DNA from: Planctomycetota bacterium
GTDB taxonomy: Bacteria > Planctomycetota > JAJSAM01 > JAJVHW01
DNA: 64,000 nucleotides
Direction of reading: 5' to 3'
Assembly: GCA_024280885.1 (NCBI GenBank)
Contig: JAJRPF010000045.1
Span: 248,001-312,000 of the forward strand
The notes under the pieces were generated by a model. It worked only from the letters and a program-made list of their open reading frames with translations, was not told the DNA's origin and made no database searches. The translations under genes and the position numbers were made by a program. This document shows positions 25,515 through 35,216 of this stretch, piece after piece; position 1 is the stretch's first letter; every line of letters starts with the position of its first letter.

Positions 25515-25590
25515 GAACAGGACCTCCAGAGTGGCGACGTGCGCCGATCTTGCGCCCCGCAGGGCTGCTTGCGAAGAAGACGCCGCGCGA

Positions 25591-25623
25591 CGCGTATTCA
25601 GGTCGCGAAAAATAGAATACGCG
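25591..25623. promoter_or_regulatory. 9-bp perfect dyad upstream of the HExxH lipoprotein gene
   Basis: CGCGTATTC (25591-25599) and GAATACGCG (25615-25623) are separated by 15 bp, 77 bp upstream of the ATG at 25514. The AT-rich centre (AAAAATA) stands out from the GC-rich surroundings. Candidate operator or promoter-associated site. Confidence 0.45.
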
Positions 25624-25681
25624 CCTGATCGAGTCGATGCGTGGTGGCGGTCGCATTGCTCGATCGAGCTACCCAGTCGAA

Positions 25682-26335
25682 CTACTCGGGCGGAACACCG
25701 CGAGCGAGCTCATCGCTCCAGCGCTCCTCCCACCGCGACACGCGGCGCACATAGTCGCGTGTCTCCTTCCATGGCACCCATTCAACCGGTGGTTGCGAGG
25801 TGAGTTCGTCCGGCAGCTTCGCGAGCCACTCCCGGACGGTGCGCGGGCCCGCGTTGTACGCGCAAAGCGCGAGGTCTTGGGAGTGGGGTCGGCCCTCGAA
25901 GCGTCGTAGTTGCACCGCGAGATAGCGGGCCCCGAGGCGCAGCGAGGTGACGGGATCGGAACGGTCGGGCTCCGGCTCGCCGCCTGCCCGCGCCATGTCG
26001 CGCGCCGTTCCGGGGAGCAACTGCATGAGACCGACTGCGTCCTTCGAAGAGCGCGCGTCCGCCCGACCACCACTCTCCGCTGACGCGACGGCGAGCAGCA
26101 ACGGGAGCGGAACGCCCTCGGATGCGGCCGTCGACCGCGCAACATCCAGGAGCGATGTGATGCGCTCCGCGACCCCGTGCCCCGAGTTGAGTCGTCCGCT
26201 GGCGCGCATCGTGACAGCGAGCCCGAGGAGGAACGCCGGTCCCACGAAGCACAGTAGTGCCGAAGCCACGCCCGACGCTCCTGCCGACGGTCCGTGTGAC
26301 GTCTCCCGCGACACATCGGCTGCCGGATCGGTCAT
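25682..26335 (-). CDS. Lytic transglycosylase, SLT family
   Basis: A 217-residue protein with one N-terminal transmembrane segment (about 24-42) and a soluble SLT domain. Catalytic Glu is E87 in AVASAESGGRADARSSKDAV, followed by GLMQLLPGTA and CAYNAGPRTVREW, the three hallmarks of goose-lysozyme-like/Slt transglycosylases. It would cleave peptidoglycan glycan strands in the periplasm. It begins 18 bp after the HEAT-repeat gene on the same strand, likely one operon. Its presence supports a peptidoglycan wall. Confidence 0.92.
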   Translation of the reverse strand: MTDPAADVSRETSHGPSAGASGVASALLCFVGPAFLLGLAVTMRASGRLNSGHGVAERITSLLDVARSTAASEGVPLPLLLAVASAESGGRADARSSKDAVGLMQLLPGTARDMARAGGEPEPDRSDPVTSLRLGARYLAVQLRRFEGRPHSQDLALCAYNAGPRTVREWLAKLPDELTSQPPVEWVPWKETRDYVRRVSRWEERWSDELARGVPPE

Positions 26336-26353
26336 GCGCCGTTCACGCCTGGA

Positions 26354-29300
26354 TCACTTACCGATGATCTCCGCCCAGATTTTCTCCCAGGCGGACGCCA
26401 TCCGCTCGACGTCACCGCTGGTGGTATACGACTCTTGATCGCCGACGTTGCGGCCGAGCATGTCGCGGAGAGCCAGGTCGCACGCGCGGCGGACGAACCA
26501 GCGCTCGACACGCAATCCGCGCATCATCATCGGCGCCACCTCGCGCCCCGCGCGCCCGGCTGCCCACTCGTCCAGGCCGTCGTCCTCGATGCCTCCGAGT
26601 CGCAACGCGTCGACGAGCCAGCCACGCGGACCACGCTCGGCAGTCAACTCCCACCAGCCACCATAGAGCGCAGCCAGAGTCTCCGAGTCGTCCTGGACGA
26701 ACGACTCGAGAGAGACGGCCTCAAGCGCACGACGGGCACGGCGCAGACGTCGATTTGATTCCAGCATGTCAATCAACTGCTCGACACCCGCGGGGTCGCG
26801 CCAGCGGGCCAGCGACAGCGCGGCCTCATCCGCGACGATATCGGACGCGTCTTTGACGAGTCGGTGCAGGTCGTTGGCGACCTCCTTGCCTCGCAAGAGC
26901 GCGAGCCCGGAGAGCGCGCGCGCTCGCGGACCGGCTGGCATGGCCGGATCGATGGCCAGTTTGCGCAATTCGTCACCTGCACGGCGCGAACCGACTCGCA
27001 GGATCGTCTTCGCCGCCACTTCGCGCACGAGCCCCGACGGATCGCCGGTCGATGCAAAGACAATGGCGCTGTAGCCCTCGGGCTCGCCGCAGTCACCGAA
27101 GGCCTGGATGGACGCGACGCGCAGCGCGGGATCATCGCTTGTGAAGGCAGTCATCAAGATCGCCAACGAGCGCTTACCGCCCAACAACCCGAGCGCTTCG
27201 ATCGCAGGGATACGCAACTCGCCGCTTTCGGACGCAAGCTTGTCGAGTACGACTCGCGACTCCTCGTCGTGCAGCCGGCCGATGGCGCGGATCGCAGCCG
27301 AGCGAACGTGGCGATCTTCGTCACCAATCGCCGCGCGGGCGGCGACGGCGCCGTCGCCGCCGAGCGACTTCGTGGTCAGCGTGCGCAGTGCGGCCACGCG
27401 CACGATCGGACGCTCGTCGGCAAGTCCCTCGGCCACCAGAGAGTCAGGCACACGGTCGAAGACCATCTCGAGTAGGCGATCCTTCGCCCGCTCGCCGCGC
27501 TCCGTGATGAAGTCGAGCAGCAGCGGCTGAGCCTCCGGGCGCTGCAACGACGCGAGGACGCGCAGCAGTTCGACGGCCACTTCGTCCGCGGACTCGCGCA
27601 GCCCGAGCAACTGCAACATCCGGTCAGCGCGTGCGTCGTCCACGTAGGCGCCGACGTCGGCGATCTTCTGCATGTCCTGCAACGACGCGACGAGCCAGAC
27701 ATCGCCACGCTTCGGATCCAGAGCATCCACGATCAACGCCGTCAGCGTCGCATCCCGTGACTCCTGCGTCCGTTCGGGAGCGAAGAGCGGCTCGGTCGCA
27801 CGCACGAACGACTCGAAGTCGAGCGTGCGGTCGAGGGTGCGATAGCGTTGCCACGCAAACTGCGCGCGCACCTCGGCCACCGCAGCGAGTAGCGTCTTCG
27901 CGCCCTCGGAAGCGCGCTCCGGCTCGACCGAGAAACGCTTGTCGCGGTTCCCGGCGCGGACCGTGATCTCGACCATGCCGCGGGTCGAATACGTCCGCGA
28001 ACCACCTTCGCCGAGCTTCAACACTCCCGCGCTATTGATGACGTCAGCGAGCTCTTGCAGGCGCTTCGGCGGGAGGAGGATCGCCAACTCGCCGAGAAGC
28101 GGCGGCCCCAGTTCAAGCGCTGAACTGCCCATCACGGTCGTCTCGCCACCAGGGGCGGCGTCTCCAGCGACTGTCACGACCATCGTGGGCAACGAGGCCG
28201 GTGTGACGCGTGCGAGAACGCGTCGCGCTCTGAAGATGGACCGATTCTCTTCCCACCACGATCGCCATTCGAGCGGCTCGCGCAGCTCGTAGCGTCCGGT
28301 GAGCCGCCGCAAGCGCAGAAGCACGAGCGGACGCACGACTTTCATGTCCTTCCAGTACTCCGGGTTGATCCAGATCTCGAGGAGTCGCGGCACGATCTTC
28401 CGGTCGAGTGGGGTCTCGAGTTCCTCCACCTCGTGGTAGTAGCCGAGATCCGCGAGAACGATCGCTGCGACAGCACGATTCAGTCGCTCAACGTGATCCA
28501 ACCCGCGACCACCCAGCAGAGCGCGGACGTCTGCCCCATCGAGGAGATTGCGGCCGGATGCATCGCCCGCGATGCCGAGGCCGAGATAGCCGTAGGCCAT
28601 CTGACGATCGAGCGGCGAGCGCGACGCTTGGCGGAGCGCCTCGAGGGCCTCCGGGTCGTCGCTCGCCGCAAGTGCCCGCGCCGCCGCGATGCAGATCCGC
28701 GGCACGTCATCGCGCAGGGCCTTCGCGAGATCCGCACGAGCGCCCCCCGCATCGGCCACGCCCATCAACTGCAACGCGTTCAACCGAGCCGCAGATCCGC
28801 CGATCTCAAAGATGTCGCGCAGCGCGTCCAAGTCTCCAGCTCCGACGCGCGGCTCAAGGCGCTTGCGAGCCTCGATAACCACGGCGGACGACGAGTGGAG
28901 CAACTGCGCCAGCAGCCGGGCCTTGGCGCCGATCGGGTCGATGCGCGCCAGGGCGTCGAGGAGGTCGCCGGAGTGCTGGTAGAGCTTACGATCCTGCAAC
29001 TTGGCCTGGATCGGCTCGAGGGAGCGCGTGTCCCCCATCCGTCCCAGCGTGCTGGCGGCGCCGCACACGCTCCGCCAATTGGCGCTCGGATCGTCGAGCA
29101 CTCCTAGCAGGCGCAGTGTGGCGACCTGCGGCCGCGCGGCCAGCCGAATGCTTGCCTGACGCGCATCGGCCGAGGGCCAGCTCGCCAGCTCTTCGAGCAG
29201 GACGTCGATCTCGCTCTTCTGCTGCTCGGCCTCGGGCTCCGGCCTTTTCGGCTGCTCGGACTCGGGTACCGGGTCGTCGCCAAAGCGAATGCGCGGACGA

Positions 29301-29434
29301 TTACCGCTCTTGCTGCCGCCGCTCTTCGTGCCACCACGCGTGGTGCCTGGAACGGGCGGACGATTCTGCGCCATCGCCGGCATGGCGACGGCCAGAAGAG
29401 CGAAAGCAATCGAGAGAAGGGGCAAGCGCCTCAT
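26354..29434 (-). CDS. Large secreted HEAT-repeat protein
   Basis: A 1026-residue exported protein. Signal peptide at 1-23 (MRRLPLLSIAFALLAVAMPA, then MAQ), a Gly/Ser/Lys/Pro-rich linker, then many HEAT/PBS-lyase-type helical repeats in two blocks (about 75-330 and 560-930; e.g. IRAIGRLHDEESRVVLDKLA). Between them is a ~200-residue non-repeat domain including LTGRYELREPLEWRSWWEEN, a pattern seen in HEAT proteins of Planctomycetota. Such repeats build protein-binding scaffolds. The ATG at 29434 has GGAG at 8 nt; an upstream ATG at 29455 lacks one and would bury the signal peptide. Partner unknown. Confidence 0.85.
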   Translation of the reverse strand: MRRLPLLSIAFALLAVAMPAMAQNRPPVPGTTRGGTKSGGSKSGNRPRIRFGDDPVPESEQPKRPEPEAEQQKSEIDVLLEELASWPSADARQASIRLAARPQVATLRLLGVLDDPSANWRSVCGAASTLGRMGDTRSLEPIQAKLQDRKLYQHSGDLLDALARIDPIGAKARLLAQLLHSSSAVVIEARKRLEPRVGAGDLDALRDIFEIGGSAARLNALQLMGVADAGGARADLAKALRDDVPRICIAAARALAASDDPEALEALRQASRSPLDRQMAYGYLGLGIAGDASGRNLLDGADVRALLGGRGLDHVERLNRAVAAIVLADLGYYHEVEELETPLDRKIVPRLLEIWINPEYWKDMKVVRPLVLLRLRRLTGRYELREPLEWRSWWEENRSIFRARRVLARVTPASLPTMVVTVAGDAAPGGETTVMGSSALELGPPLLGELAILLPPKRLQELADVINSAGVLKLGEGGSRTYSTRGMVEITVRAGNRDKRFSVEPERASEGAKTLLAAVAEVRAQFAWQRYRTLDRTLDFESFVRATEPLFAPERTQESRDATLTALIVDALDPKRGDVWLVASLQDMQKIADVGAYVDDARADRMLQLLGLRESADEVAVELLRVLASLQRPEAQPLLLDFITERGERAKDRLLEMVFDRVPDSLVAEGLADERPIVRVAALRTLTTKSLGGDGAVAARAAIGDEDRHVRSAAIRAIGRLHDEESRVVLDKLASESGELRIPAIEALGLLGGKRSLAILMTAFTSDDPALRVASIQAFGDCGEPEGYSAIVFASTGDPSGLVREVAAKTILRVGSRRAGDELRKLAIDPAMPAGPRARALSGLALLRGKEVANDLHRLVKDASDIVADEAALSLARWRDPAGVEQLIDMLESNRRLRRARRALEAVSLESFVQDDSETLAALYGGWWELTAERGPRGWLVDALRLGGIEDDGLDEWAAGRAGREVAPMMMRGLRVERWFVRRACDLALRDMLGRNVGDQESYTTSGDVERMASAWEKIWAEIIGK

Positions 29435-29573
29435 GCGGCGGACTCCAGAGGACATTCGCGGGAACTCTCGAGAACTCTCAAGGTTCCCGGGGAAGCCCAG
29501 CAATCTACCCGGGCGATCGTTTGTGGCCACACCATCGGGCAGGGCTATCGTCCCGACTCAGGTCACCCGGACG

Positions 29574-30908
29574 TCACCGGCCACCACGGCGTCGAAAATC
29601 AGCGTCGTCCATCACGCACCGGAATCCGACGTCGTCGGAGCTCGACCCAGCCTCGACAAACCACCGCCAGCGCGTCTGACACTCGCTCGCGCGCGTCCGG
29701 AATCCGCCCCCGCGCACCACAATTCGAGCATCCGGCTTCACGCGCCCTCGAACGGGTTTGCGATCCGCGTACGTCGCAACCATCTCCTTGGCGTTGCCGG
29801 CCAGGCCCAGAACGCCCTCGGGCGACGTGTCGTCGGGCTGCTCCCCCACAGGCCGCATCTGCGCCGCTCCGGCGTCGCCCACGCTCCGATGCACCCACTG
29901 CCGCTCGCCGACCTCGCTCCCCCAGGGGAAGATTCGCGCCTCGTCGCCCCCAGCCGCGATGCGCTCCCACTCGTTCTCGGTGGGGAGACGCTTCCCGAGC
30001 GACGCGGCGTAGTCGCGGGCCTGCGCAAACGTCACACCGGTCACAGGCCGGCCTGCGCTGCCCGGCACGAGCACCGGGGCTCCATCGCCCGCGAGTTCCC
30101 AGCCACTTGGCAAGAGCGCGACGCGATCCTCAACGTCCACCGTCAGCAGATACGCCCGATACTGGGCGCACGTAACCTCGTCGCGATCGACGTGGAGCAG
30201 CTTGATCGAGACCTTCGTGCGCTTGTTACGCTTCGGCCCGAGATCGCTGGTCCAGCCCTCCCACGGCCCGACCGCAAAGCGACCGCCCGCGAGCGCGATG
30301 AGCTGCGACGGCGCGGCGGCGGCCTCGCGGACTTGCAGCGCGTCGAGTCGCGCATTGCGAGCCCGCCACTCGATCACGATCGGATCGTCCTGGAACCAGC
30401 CGTCCCAGGCCTCCGGCGTGGATGTCGCCGCGATCACGAGGATCGACTTCGCCACGATCTCGGCGCCCGACAGCGTCTTGTCCACGATCGCGAATGCCCG
30501 CGCCCGCGCCATCAACACCGAGCCCCAGAGCGGCCACCTCTGCGCGCGTTCGGGGAATACGCGGGCGACGGGCGCATACACGGCGTCGGCGCCGGGCTCC
30601 TTGCCCGCGCGCGCATCCTCGGCAAGCGCGTTTGCAGCACGGCTCACCGCGTCAGTGGTCAGCCACTCCGGGAGACCGCCGGCTCGCTCTGCGACCTGGA
30701 CCTCTTCCGCCAGACGTCTGAGCTGCTCGTGCTGCCGCTCGATATCACGGTAGCGCACTTCCATCGACGCGCGGGACTCCTCGACGCGCGCGCGGGCGGC
30801 AGCGACGTCGTCGACGGGAGACTCCGCGACCGATGCGTCTTGCGCCACCGCGGCACGCCAGGGCGCGCAGAGGCCCAACAACAGAGCAAGAACCACGAAG
30901 CGGCGCAC
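29574..30908 (-). CDS. Exported SUMF1/formylglycine-generating-enzyme-like protein
   Basis: A 444-residue protein with a signal peptide (1-22), a short coiled coil (about 30-70) and a C-terminal SUMF1/FGE-sulfatase domain from ~203: AGGRFAVG, HVDRDEVTCAQYRAYL, VTGVTFAQARDYAASLGKRL, PTENEWERIAAGG, GLAGNAKEM, RGGGFRT and DVGFRC. Only one Cys lies near the position of the catalytic Cys pair of true FGE, so sulfatase activation is doubtful; most such domains are binding modules or do other oxidations. GTG start at 30908 with GGAGG at 4 nt. It is divergent from recG. Confidence 0.83.
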   Translation of the reverse strand: MRRFVVLALLLGLCAPWRAAVAQDASVAESPVDDVAAARARVEESRASMEVRYRDIERQHEQLRRLAEEVQVAERAGGLPEWLTTDAVSRAANALAEDARAGKEPGADAVYAPVARVFPERAQRWPLWGSVLMARARAFAIVDKTLSGAEIVAKSILVIAATSTPEAWDGWFQDDPIVIEWRARNARLDALQVREAAAAPSQLIALAGGRFAVGPWEGWTSDLGPKRNKRTKVSIKLLHVDRDEVTCAQYRAYLLTVDVEDRVALLPSGWELAGDGAPVLVPGSAGRPVTGVTFAQARDYAASLGKRLPTENEWERIAAGGDEARIFPWGSEVGERQWVHRSVGDAGAAQMRPVGEQPDDTSPEGVLGLAGNAKEMVATYADRKPVRGRVKPDARIVVRGGGFRTRASECQTRWRWFVEAGSSSDDVGFRCVMDDADFRRRGGR

Positions 30909-30924
30909 AAATCCTCCCGAGCGA

Positions 30925-30958
30925 ACGGTGACTGCAAACCGACGGTGACTGCAAACCG
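30925..30958. repeat. Perfect 17-bp tandem duplication in the recG/SUMF1 divergent promoter region
   Basis: ACGGTGACTGCAAACCG occurs twice without gap (30925-30941, 30942-30958), between the start codons of two divergent genes 95 bp apart. It may be a tandem operator or a slippage product. Confidence 0.9.
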
Positions 30959-31003
30959 TCCGAGTCGGCGCCTATCCTACCCATCCTCGCTCGAGAGTTC
31001 CTC

Positions 31004-33127
31004 GTGGCCTCTGACCCACCCTGCGCCGCCCGCCGAGAGCCCGACCGTGAATTCGGTCCGGAAACCCCTGTGCAGTACCTGCGCGGGGTCGGGCTTGAGC
31101 GTGCCAAGAAGCTCTCCAAGCTCGGTATCGCGACACTCGAAGACCTCGTCCGCCACGTACCCCGCGAACACGACGATCGCAGTCAAACGACGCCGATCGG
31201 CAGCCTGGAAGCCGAGATGAAGGCAACGGTCCGCGGGCGCGTCGTCTCCATGCGGCAGCGCCGCTTCGGCGGCGGGCGCGCCAAGAGCGTCATCACCGCC
31301 ACAATCGGCGACGGCAGCGGCTGGGTCGAAGCCGAGTTCTGGAACCAGCGGTGGCGCGCGGATCAGTTGTGCGACGGGACCGACGTGATCCTGACGGGGC
31401 GTGTCACCTGGGAACGCAACGGTCCGCGCATGACGAGTCCGGAGGTCGAGACGCTGGCCGACGGCAACGACCCCGAGGCGGCCGAAGAGAACCTGCTCCA
31501 CTCCGGTCGCATCGTGCCCATCCACCACCTCACGCAGGGCATTCCCGTCACGCGCATGCGCGCGATCGTCTGGCGCGCGTTACCACATGTCGTCGATGCA
31601 CTGGAAGATCCCCTCCCGGATGCATTGCGAACGCAGCGGGAATTCCCCTCGCTCGCCCATGCACTGCGGTGGATCCACTTCCCGCACACCATGGCCGAGC
31701 GCGACGCAGCGTTGCAGCGGCTCAAGTACGACGAGCTCCTCGTCCTTCAGGTCGCGCTCGCGCGGCGCCGCCTCCGGCACGAGACCGAGGAGAAGCCGCA
31801 TCGGATCGTGGTTACACAGCGTCTCGATGAACGCATCCGAGCGCGTTTCCCATTCGCGCTCACGAATGCCCAGAACCGTTGCGTGGGCGAGATCGCCGAC
31901 GATCTGACGGCGCCGCGTCCGATGAACCGATTGCTCCAGGGGGACGTCGGTTCCGGGAAGACGGCCGTCGCCGCGTACGGCATGCTGATCGCCGTCGCCC
32001 ACAAGCTCCAGGCGGCGATCGTGACCCCGACCGAGATTCTCGCAGAGCAGCATTTCACGACGCTCTCCACGTACCTCGCCGGCTCGCAGGTGCGTATCGA
32101 ATTGGTGACTGGCAATCAGCGTTCGAAGAAGCGCCGCGAGACGCTCGCGCGGATCGCCGCCCACGACGTGGACATCGCAATCGGAACACACGCACTCTTC
32201 CAGCAGGACGTGGAATTCGCGAAGCTCGCATTCGTCGTGGTGGACGAGCAGCACAAATTCGGCGTGCTGCAACGCGCAGCCCTGCGGGACAAGGGCATCG
32301 CCGCCGACATGCTCGTCATGAGTGCGACTCCCATTCCGCGCACGCTCACCATGACCCTCTTCGGGGATCTTGACGTGAGCGTCATCGACGAGTTGCCGCC
32401 CGGCCGACAGCCGGTGCAGACGGTCCTCTGCCGCGAGGGTGACCGACGCCAGGCGTACGACTGGGTGCGCCGCGAGATCGGTCGCGGACGACGCGCGTTC
32501 CACGTGTGTCCGCTCGTCGAACGGAGCGAAGAGCTGCCGCTACGCGCAGCGGTTGACTTCGCCGACGAGCTCCGCGCCGGACCGTTTCGGAGCGTCGGCG
32601 TCGGGCTCCTGCACGGACGCATGAAGAGCGCCGAGAAGGACGCTGCGATGGAGGCGTTTCGGTCGGGCGCGACGCCTGTGCTCGTCTGCACGTCGGTCGT
32701 CGAGGTCGGCGTTGATGTTCCCGAGGCGACCGTTCTGATCGTCGAACACGCCGAACGCTTCGGTCTCGCGCAGCTGCATCAACTTCGCGGACGCATCGGT
32801 CGCGGTCGCGACGCGTCGCGGATGATCTGCTTTCACAATGCGCACACTCCCGACGCGCGCGCACGACTGCAGGCCCTCGCCGCCACGACCGACGGCTTCA
32901 AGATCGCCGAGGAAGACCTCCGCATTCGCGGGCCCGGCGAGTTCCTCGGGACGCGTCAGAGCGGGCTGCCCGAGCTACGCCTCGCCAATCTGATCACCGA
33001 CGCGACGCTTCTCACACAGGCGCGCGCCGACGCATTCGAGCTGATCGAACGCGATCCGGGTCTGCGTCGCGAGGGTGCAGCCCTTGGCCATGCGCTGGCG
33101 CGAACGCTCGCCGCGCGACCAGGCTGA
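31004..33127 (+). CDS. recG: ATP-dependent DNA helicase RecG
   Basis: A 707-residue monomeric branch-migration helicase for stalled forks and Holliday junctions. The wedge/OB-fold domain occupies ~20-190 (VQYLRGVGLERAKKLSKLGI, HVPREHDDRS). The helicase core has Walker A LLQGDVGSGKT, the RecG-type DEQH box (VVVDEQHKFGVLQR), SATPIPRTLTMTLFGDLDVS, and motif VI HQLRGRIGRGRDAS. The C-terminal TRG region (FLGTRQSGLPELRLANL) is present. GTG start at 31004; a rather weak SD. Confidence 0.96.
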   Translation: MASDPPCAARREPDREFGPETPVQYLRGVGLERAKKLSKLGIATLEDLVRHVPREHDDRSQTTPIGSLEAEMKATVRGRVVSMRQRRFGGGRAKSVITATIGDGSGWVEAEFWNQRWRADQLCDGTDVILTGRVTWERNGPRMTSPEVETLADGNDPEAAEENLLHSGRIVPIHHLTQGIPVTRMRAIVWRALPHVVDALEDPLPDALRTQREFPSLAHALRWIHFPHTMAERDAALQRLKYDELLVLQVALARRRLRHETEEKPHRIVVTQRLDERIRARFPFALTNAQNRCVGEIADDLTAPRPMNRLLQGDVGSGKTAVAAYGMLIAVAHKLQAAIVTPTEILAEQHFTTLSTYLAGSQVRIELVTGNQRSKKRRETLARIAAHDVDIAIGTHALFQQDVEFAKLAFVVVDEQHKFGVLQRAALRDKGIAADMLVMSATPIPRTLTMTLFGDLDVSVIDELPPGRQPVQTVLCREGDRRQAYDWVRREIGRGRRAFHVCPLVERSEELPLRAAVDFADELRAGPFRSVGVGLLHGRMKSAEKDAAMEAFRSGATPVLVCTSVVEVGVDVPEATVLIVEHAERFGLAQLHQLRGRIGRGRDASRMICFHNAHTPDARARLQALAATTDGFKIAEEDLRIRGPGEFLGTRQSGLPELRLANLITDATLLTQARADAFELIERDPGLRREGAALGHALARTLAARPG

Positions 33128-33188
33128 CCGTCTGCTGCCATCCGTGCGCGAAGCCCCACTCCGGAACGACGCCGGCATCCGCACGCAC

Positions 33189-35216
33189 TCAGCGGTCGGT
33201 CTCGGCGCCCTTCCTCCGGAGCGCGCCACGCGGAACGATCACGACAACGATCTCGATCTTGGCGGGCTCCGCGCGGCTCTTGTTCCGTGCGCCAGAGCCG
33301 CTCGGCGGTGTCGCTGGCGCCGTGGCGGCCGGTCTACGCTCATCGACCGACGGTGGTGGGACACGACGATCTTCGTCGGGCTGAGCAGTCGTCTTTGGCG
33401 GGCTGTCTCCCGCGGGTCCGGAGAACTCCGAGCCGGTACTCGACCGCGCACTCCCGCCGGGCTCCTCCAGAGGCTTCTTCACACCGGAAGCGCGCTCGGA
33501 CTTCGCGCGTAGCAATCGTTCCGCAGCCACCAGGAAGCGCGGATCCACATCGCCTGCAAATCCCCCGCCTTCTGGTCGACGCGCGAGGACTCGAGTGACC
33601 CGCGGATCCGCGGAGACAATCGTCACACGCCCCACGATGCGCGCTGCGAAGCGCATGCCATCGGACGTGTCTGCACTCGACGACGTGACGCCGTCGCCAA
33701 CGGGCGGCCCATCTTCGGCGTCGGCGGAACCGCGGCCAGCCGTGGGGCCACCACCGCCACCACCACCGCTCTCCGGAACGCCACCGGCCACTCCACGCGC
33801 GACTCGTTTTCCGCCCGCCGCTGGCGCCTTCGGCTGGGTCGGCTCGCCGGTGCCCCCCTCGCCGCGGGACGGATCCGCCTTCCGCTTGGAGCGCTCATCG
33901 CCCTCAGAGAAACCGCCGTCGCCACGCCCTTCGCTCGGCTCGAGCGCCGCGAGGAACCGCTGCGCCGCCGCCTCGTCTTCGAACACGACGTAACGCTTCT
34001 GCACGAGCACGCTCATCACCGCTCCGAATCGCGTTTGCTCACGCCCGCGAGTCGCTGGCTCGGGGCCTCCAGCCGCTGCGCGACGGCCCGCGCTTGTGCC
34101 GCTCTCGTTGCGGGGGGCGTCGTCCGCCGCTGCGGGCTTGGCGCCGGTCTCCGCCGCGCCGGCCTTCTCTCCGCCCGGCGTTCGCGCGACCCGTTCATTC
34201 GGCTCCGATTCCGGCTCCGAGTTCAGCTCCGGGGCTCCGCCAGCAGTCGGTACGTCCTTGCTGGCCGCGCCCTCGTCGGGCGTGTCCTCTGGGAGCGCGC
34301 CTCGCTTGCCGAGGGCTCGCGTTCGCCTGCGAGGCCGGGACGCTGCAGCCCCGGAATCCGCGTCCGCTGAGCCCGCCGCCCCGAGATCATCACTTCCAGA
34401 ATCAGGCGAACGCCTGTCCTTGAATTCACGCGCATCGGCGCCGTTGCCGAGCGTCTCCTTCGAGCGCATGGGCGCCGCGCTGGATTTCTCGAACGCTTCG
34501 CGCACGGTGGGAGCCGCGCCGCTCTCGGAACTCGGCGCGCGCGACTCTGCCGTCAACGCACCGGGCTCCCGCGCCGCATCCGCTCCCGATTGACGCCAAT
34601 CTGCCGCTCGGCTCGTGGTCTCAGAGTCCGCGAGAGCCACTGTCGGCGAACTCTCGGTGCGAGCGACGCGATCGACCCTCGCCACACTCTTCGCGTCACC
34701 GCGCTCGGCGAACGGACTGCGCGCGTTCCACGGGCCGAGCATGACCGCGAGAAGGCCTGCGGCCGCGAGTCCTGCAACCCACGGAAGAGCCCGCAGGAGG
34801 CGGAAGCGCGGACGGCTGGGCAGCGCGTTCACACCGACTCGGTCGGGAGGCACTGTTGCGTTCGGAGGCAACGTCGTATCAGCCAGCGCATTGGCGTCGC
34901 GGACCGCAGCCGCGTCGTTGGATGCGGCCGAGTCTGCGCTGGGGACAGGTCGGCCAGCCAACGCCGCCGCGATGTCATTCGCGAAGCCCTCCGGCACGGC
35001 AACCGCAGGCGCCGCGACGAAGAGCGCACGGAGCCTGCGCAGTTCGTCAGCCTCGCGTGCAAAGTCCGCGCTCGCGGCTTCGGCTGCCGCAAGACGCTGG
35101 CGCTCGTCATCCGACGCCTCGCCGTGTAGGTCGGCATCGAGCAGACGACGTGCCTCTTCGAGATCCGCACCCTCGGCATAGGGACTGTCGGGCGTCGCGC
35201 CATCGGAGACCGTCAC
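33189..35216 (-). CDS. Anti-sigma-factor-like membrane protein with very long disordered exterior
   Basis: A 675-residue protein encoded immediately after the sigma factor (4-bp ATGA overlap). The N-terminal cytoplasmic part (1-90; LEEARRLLDADLHGEASDDE) looks like an anti-sigma domain but lacks the zinc-finger HxxxCxxC motif. One transmembrane helix lies at ~143-160. Beyond it are ~500 residues of Ala/Gly/Pro/Ser/Asp-rich, probably disordered sequence, with two short ordered islands (AVMSVLVQKRYVVFEDEAAA near 390 and MRFAARIVGRVTIVSADPRV near 525). The exterior part may sense an envelope signal. Neighbouring context supports the anti-sigma call more than the sequence does. Confidence 0.65.
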   Translation of the reverse strand: MTVSDGATPDSPYAEGADLEEARRLLDADLHGEASDDERQRLAAAEAASADFAREADELRRLRALFVAAPAVAVPEGFANDIAAALAGRPVPSADSAASNDAAAVRDANALADTTLPPNATVPPDRVGVNALPSRPRFRLLRALPWVAGLAAAGLLAVMLGPWNARSPFAERGDAKSVARVDRVARTESSPTVALADSETTSRAADWRQSGADAAREPGALTAESRAPSSESGAAPTVREAFEKSSAAPMRSKETLGNGADAREFKDRRSPDSGSDDLGAAGSADADSGAAASRPRRRTRALGKRGALPEDTPDEGAASKDVPTAGGAPELNSEPESEPNERVARTPGGEKAGAAETGAKPAAADDAPRNESGTSAGRRAAAGGPEPATRGREQTRFGAVMSVLVQKRYVVFEDEAAAQRFLAALEPSEGRGDGGFSEGDERSKRKADPSRGEGGTGEPTQPKAPAAGGKRVARGVAGGVPESGGGGGGGPTAGRGSADAEDGPPVGDGVTSSSADTSDGMRFAARIVGRVTIVSADPRVTRVLARRPEGGGFAGDVDPRFLVAAERLLRAKSERASGVKKPLEEPGGSARSSTGSEFSGPAGDSPPKTTAQPDEDRRVPPPSVDERRPAATAPATPPSGSGARNKSRAEPAKIEIVVVIVPRGALRRKGAETDR

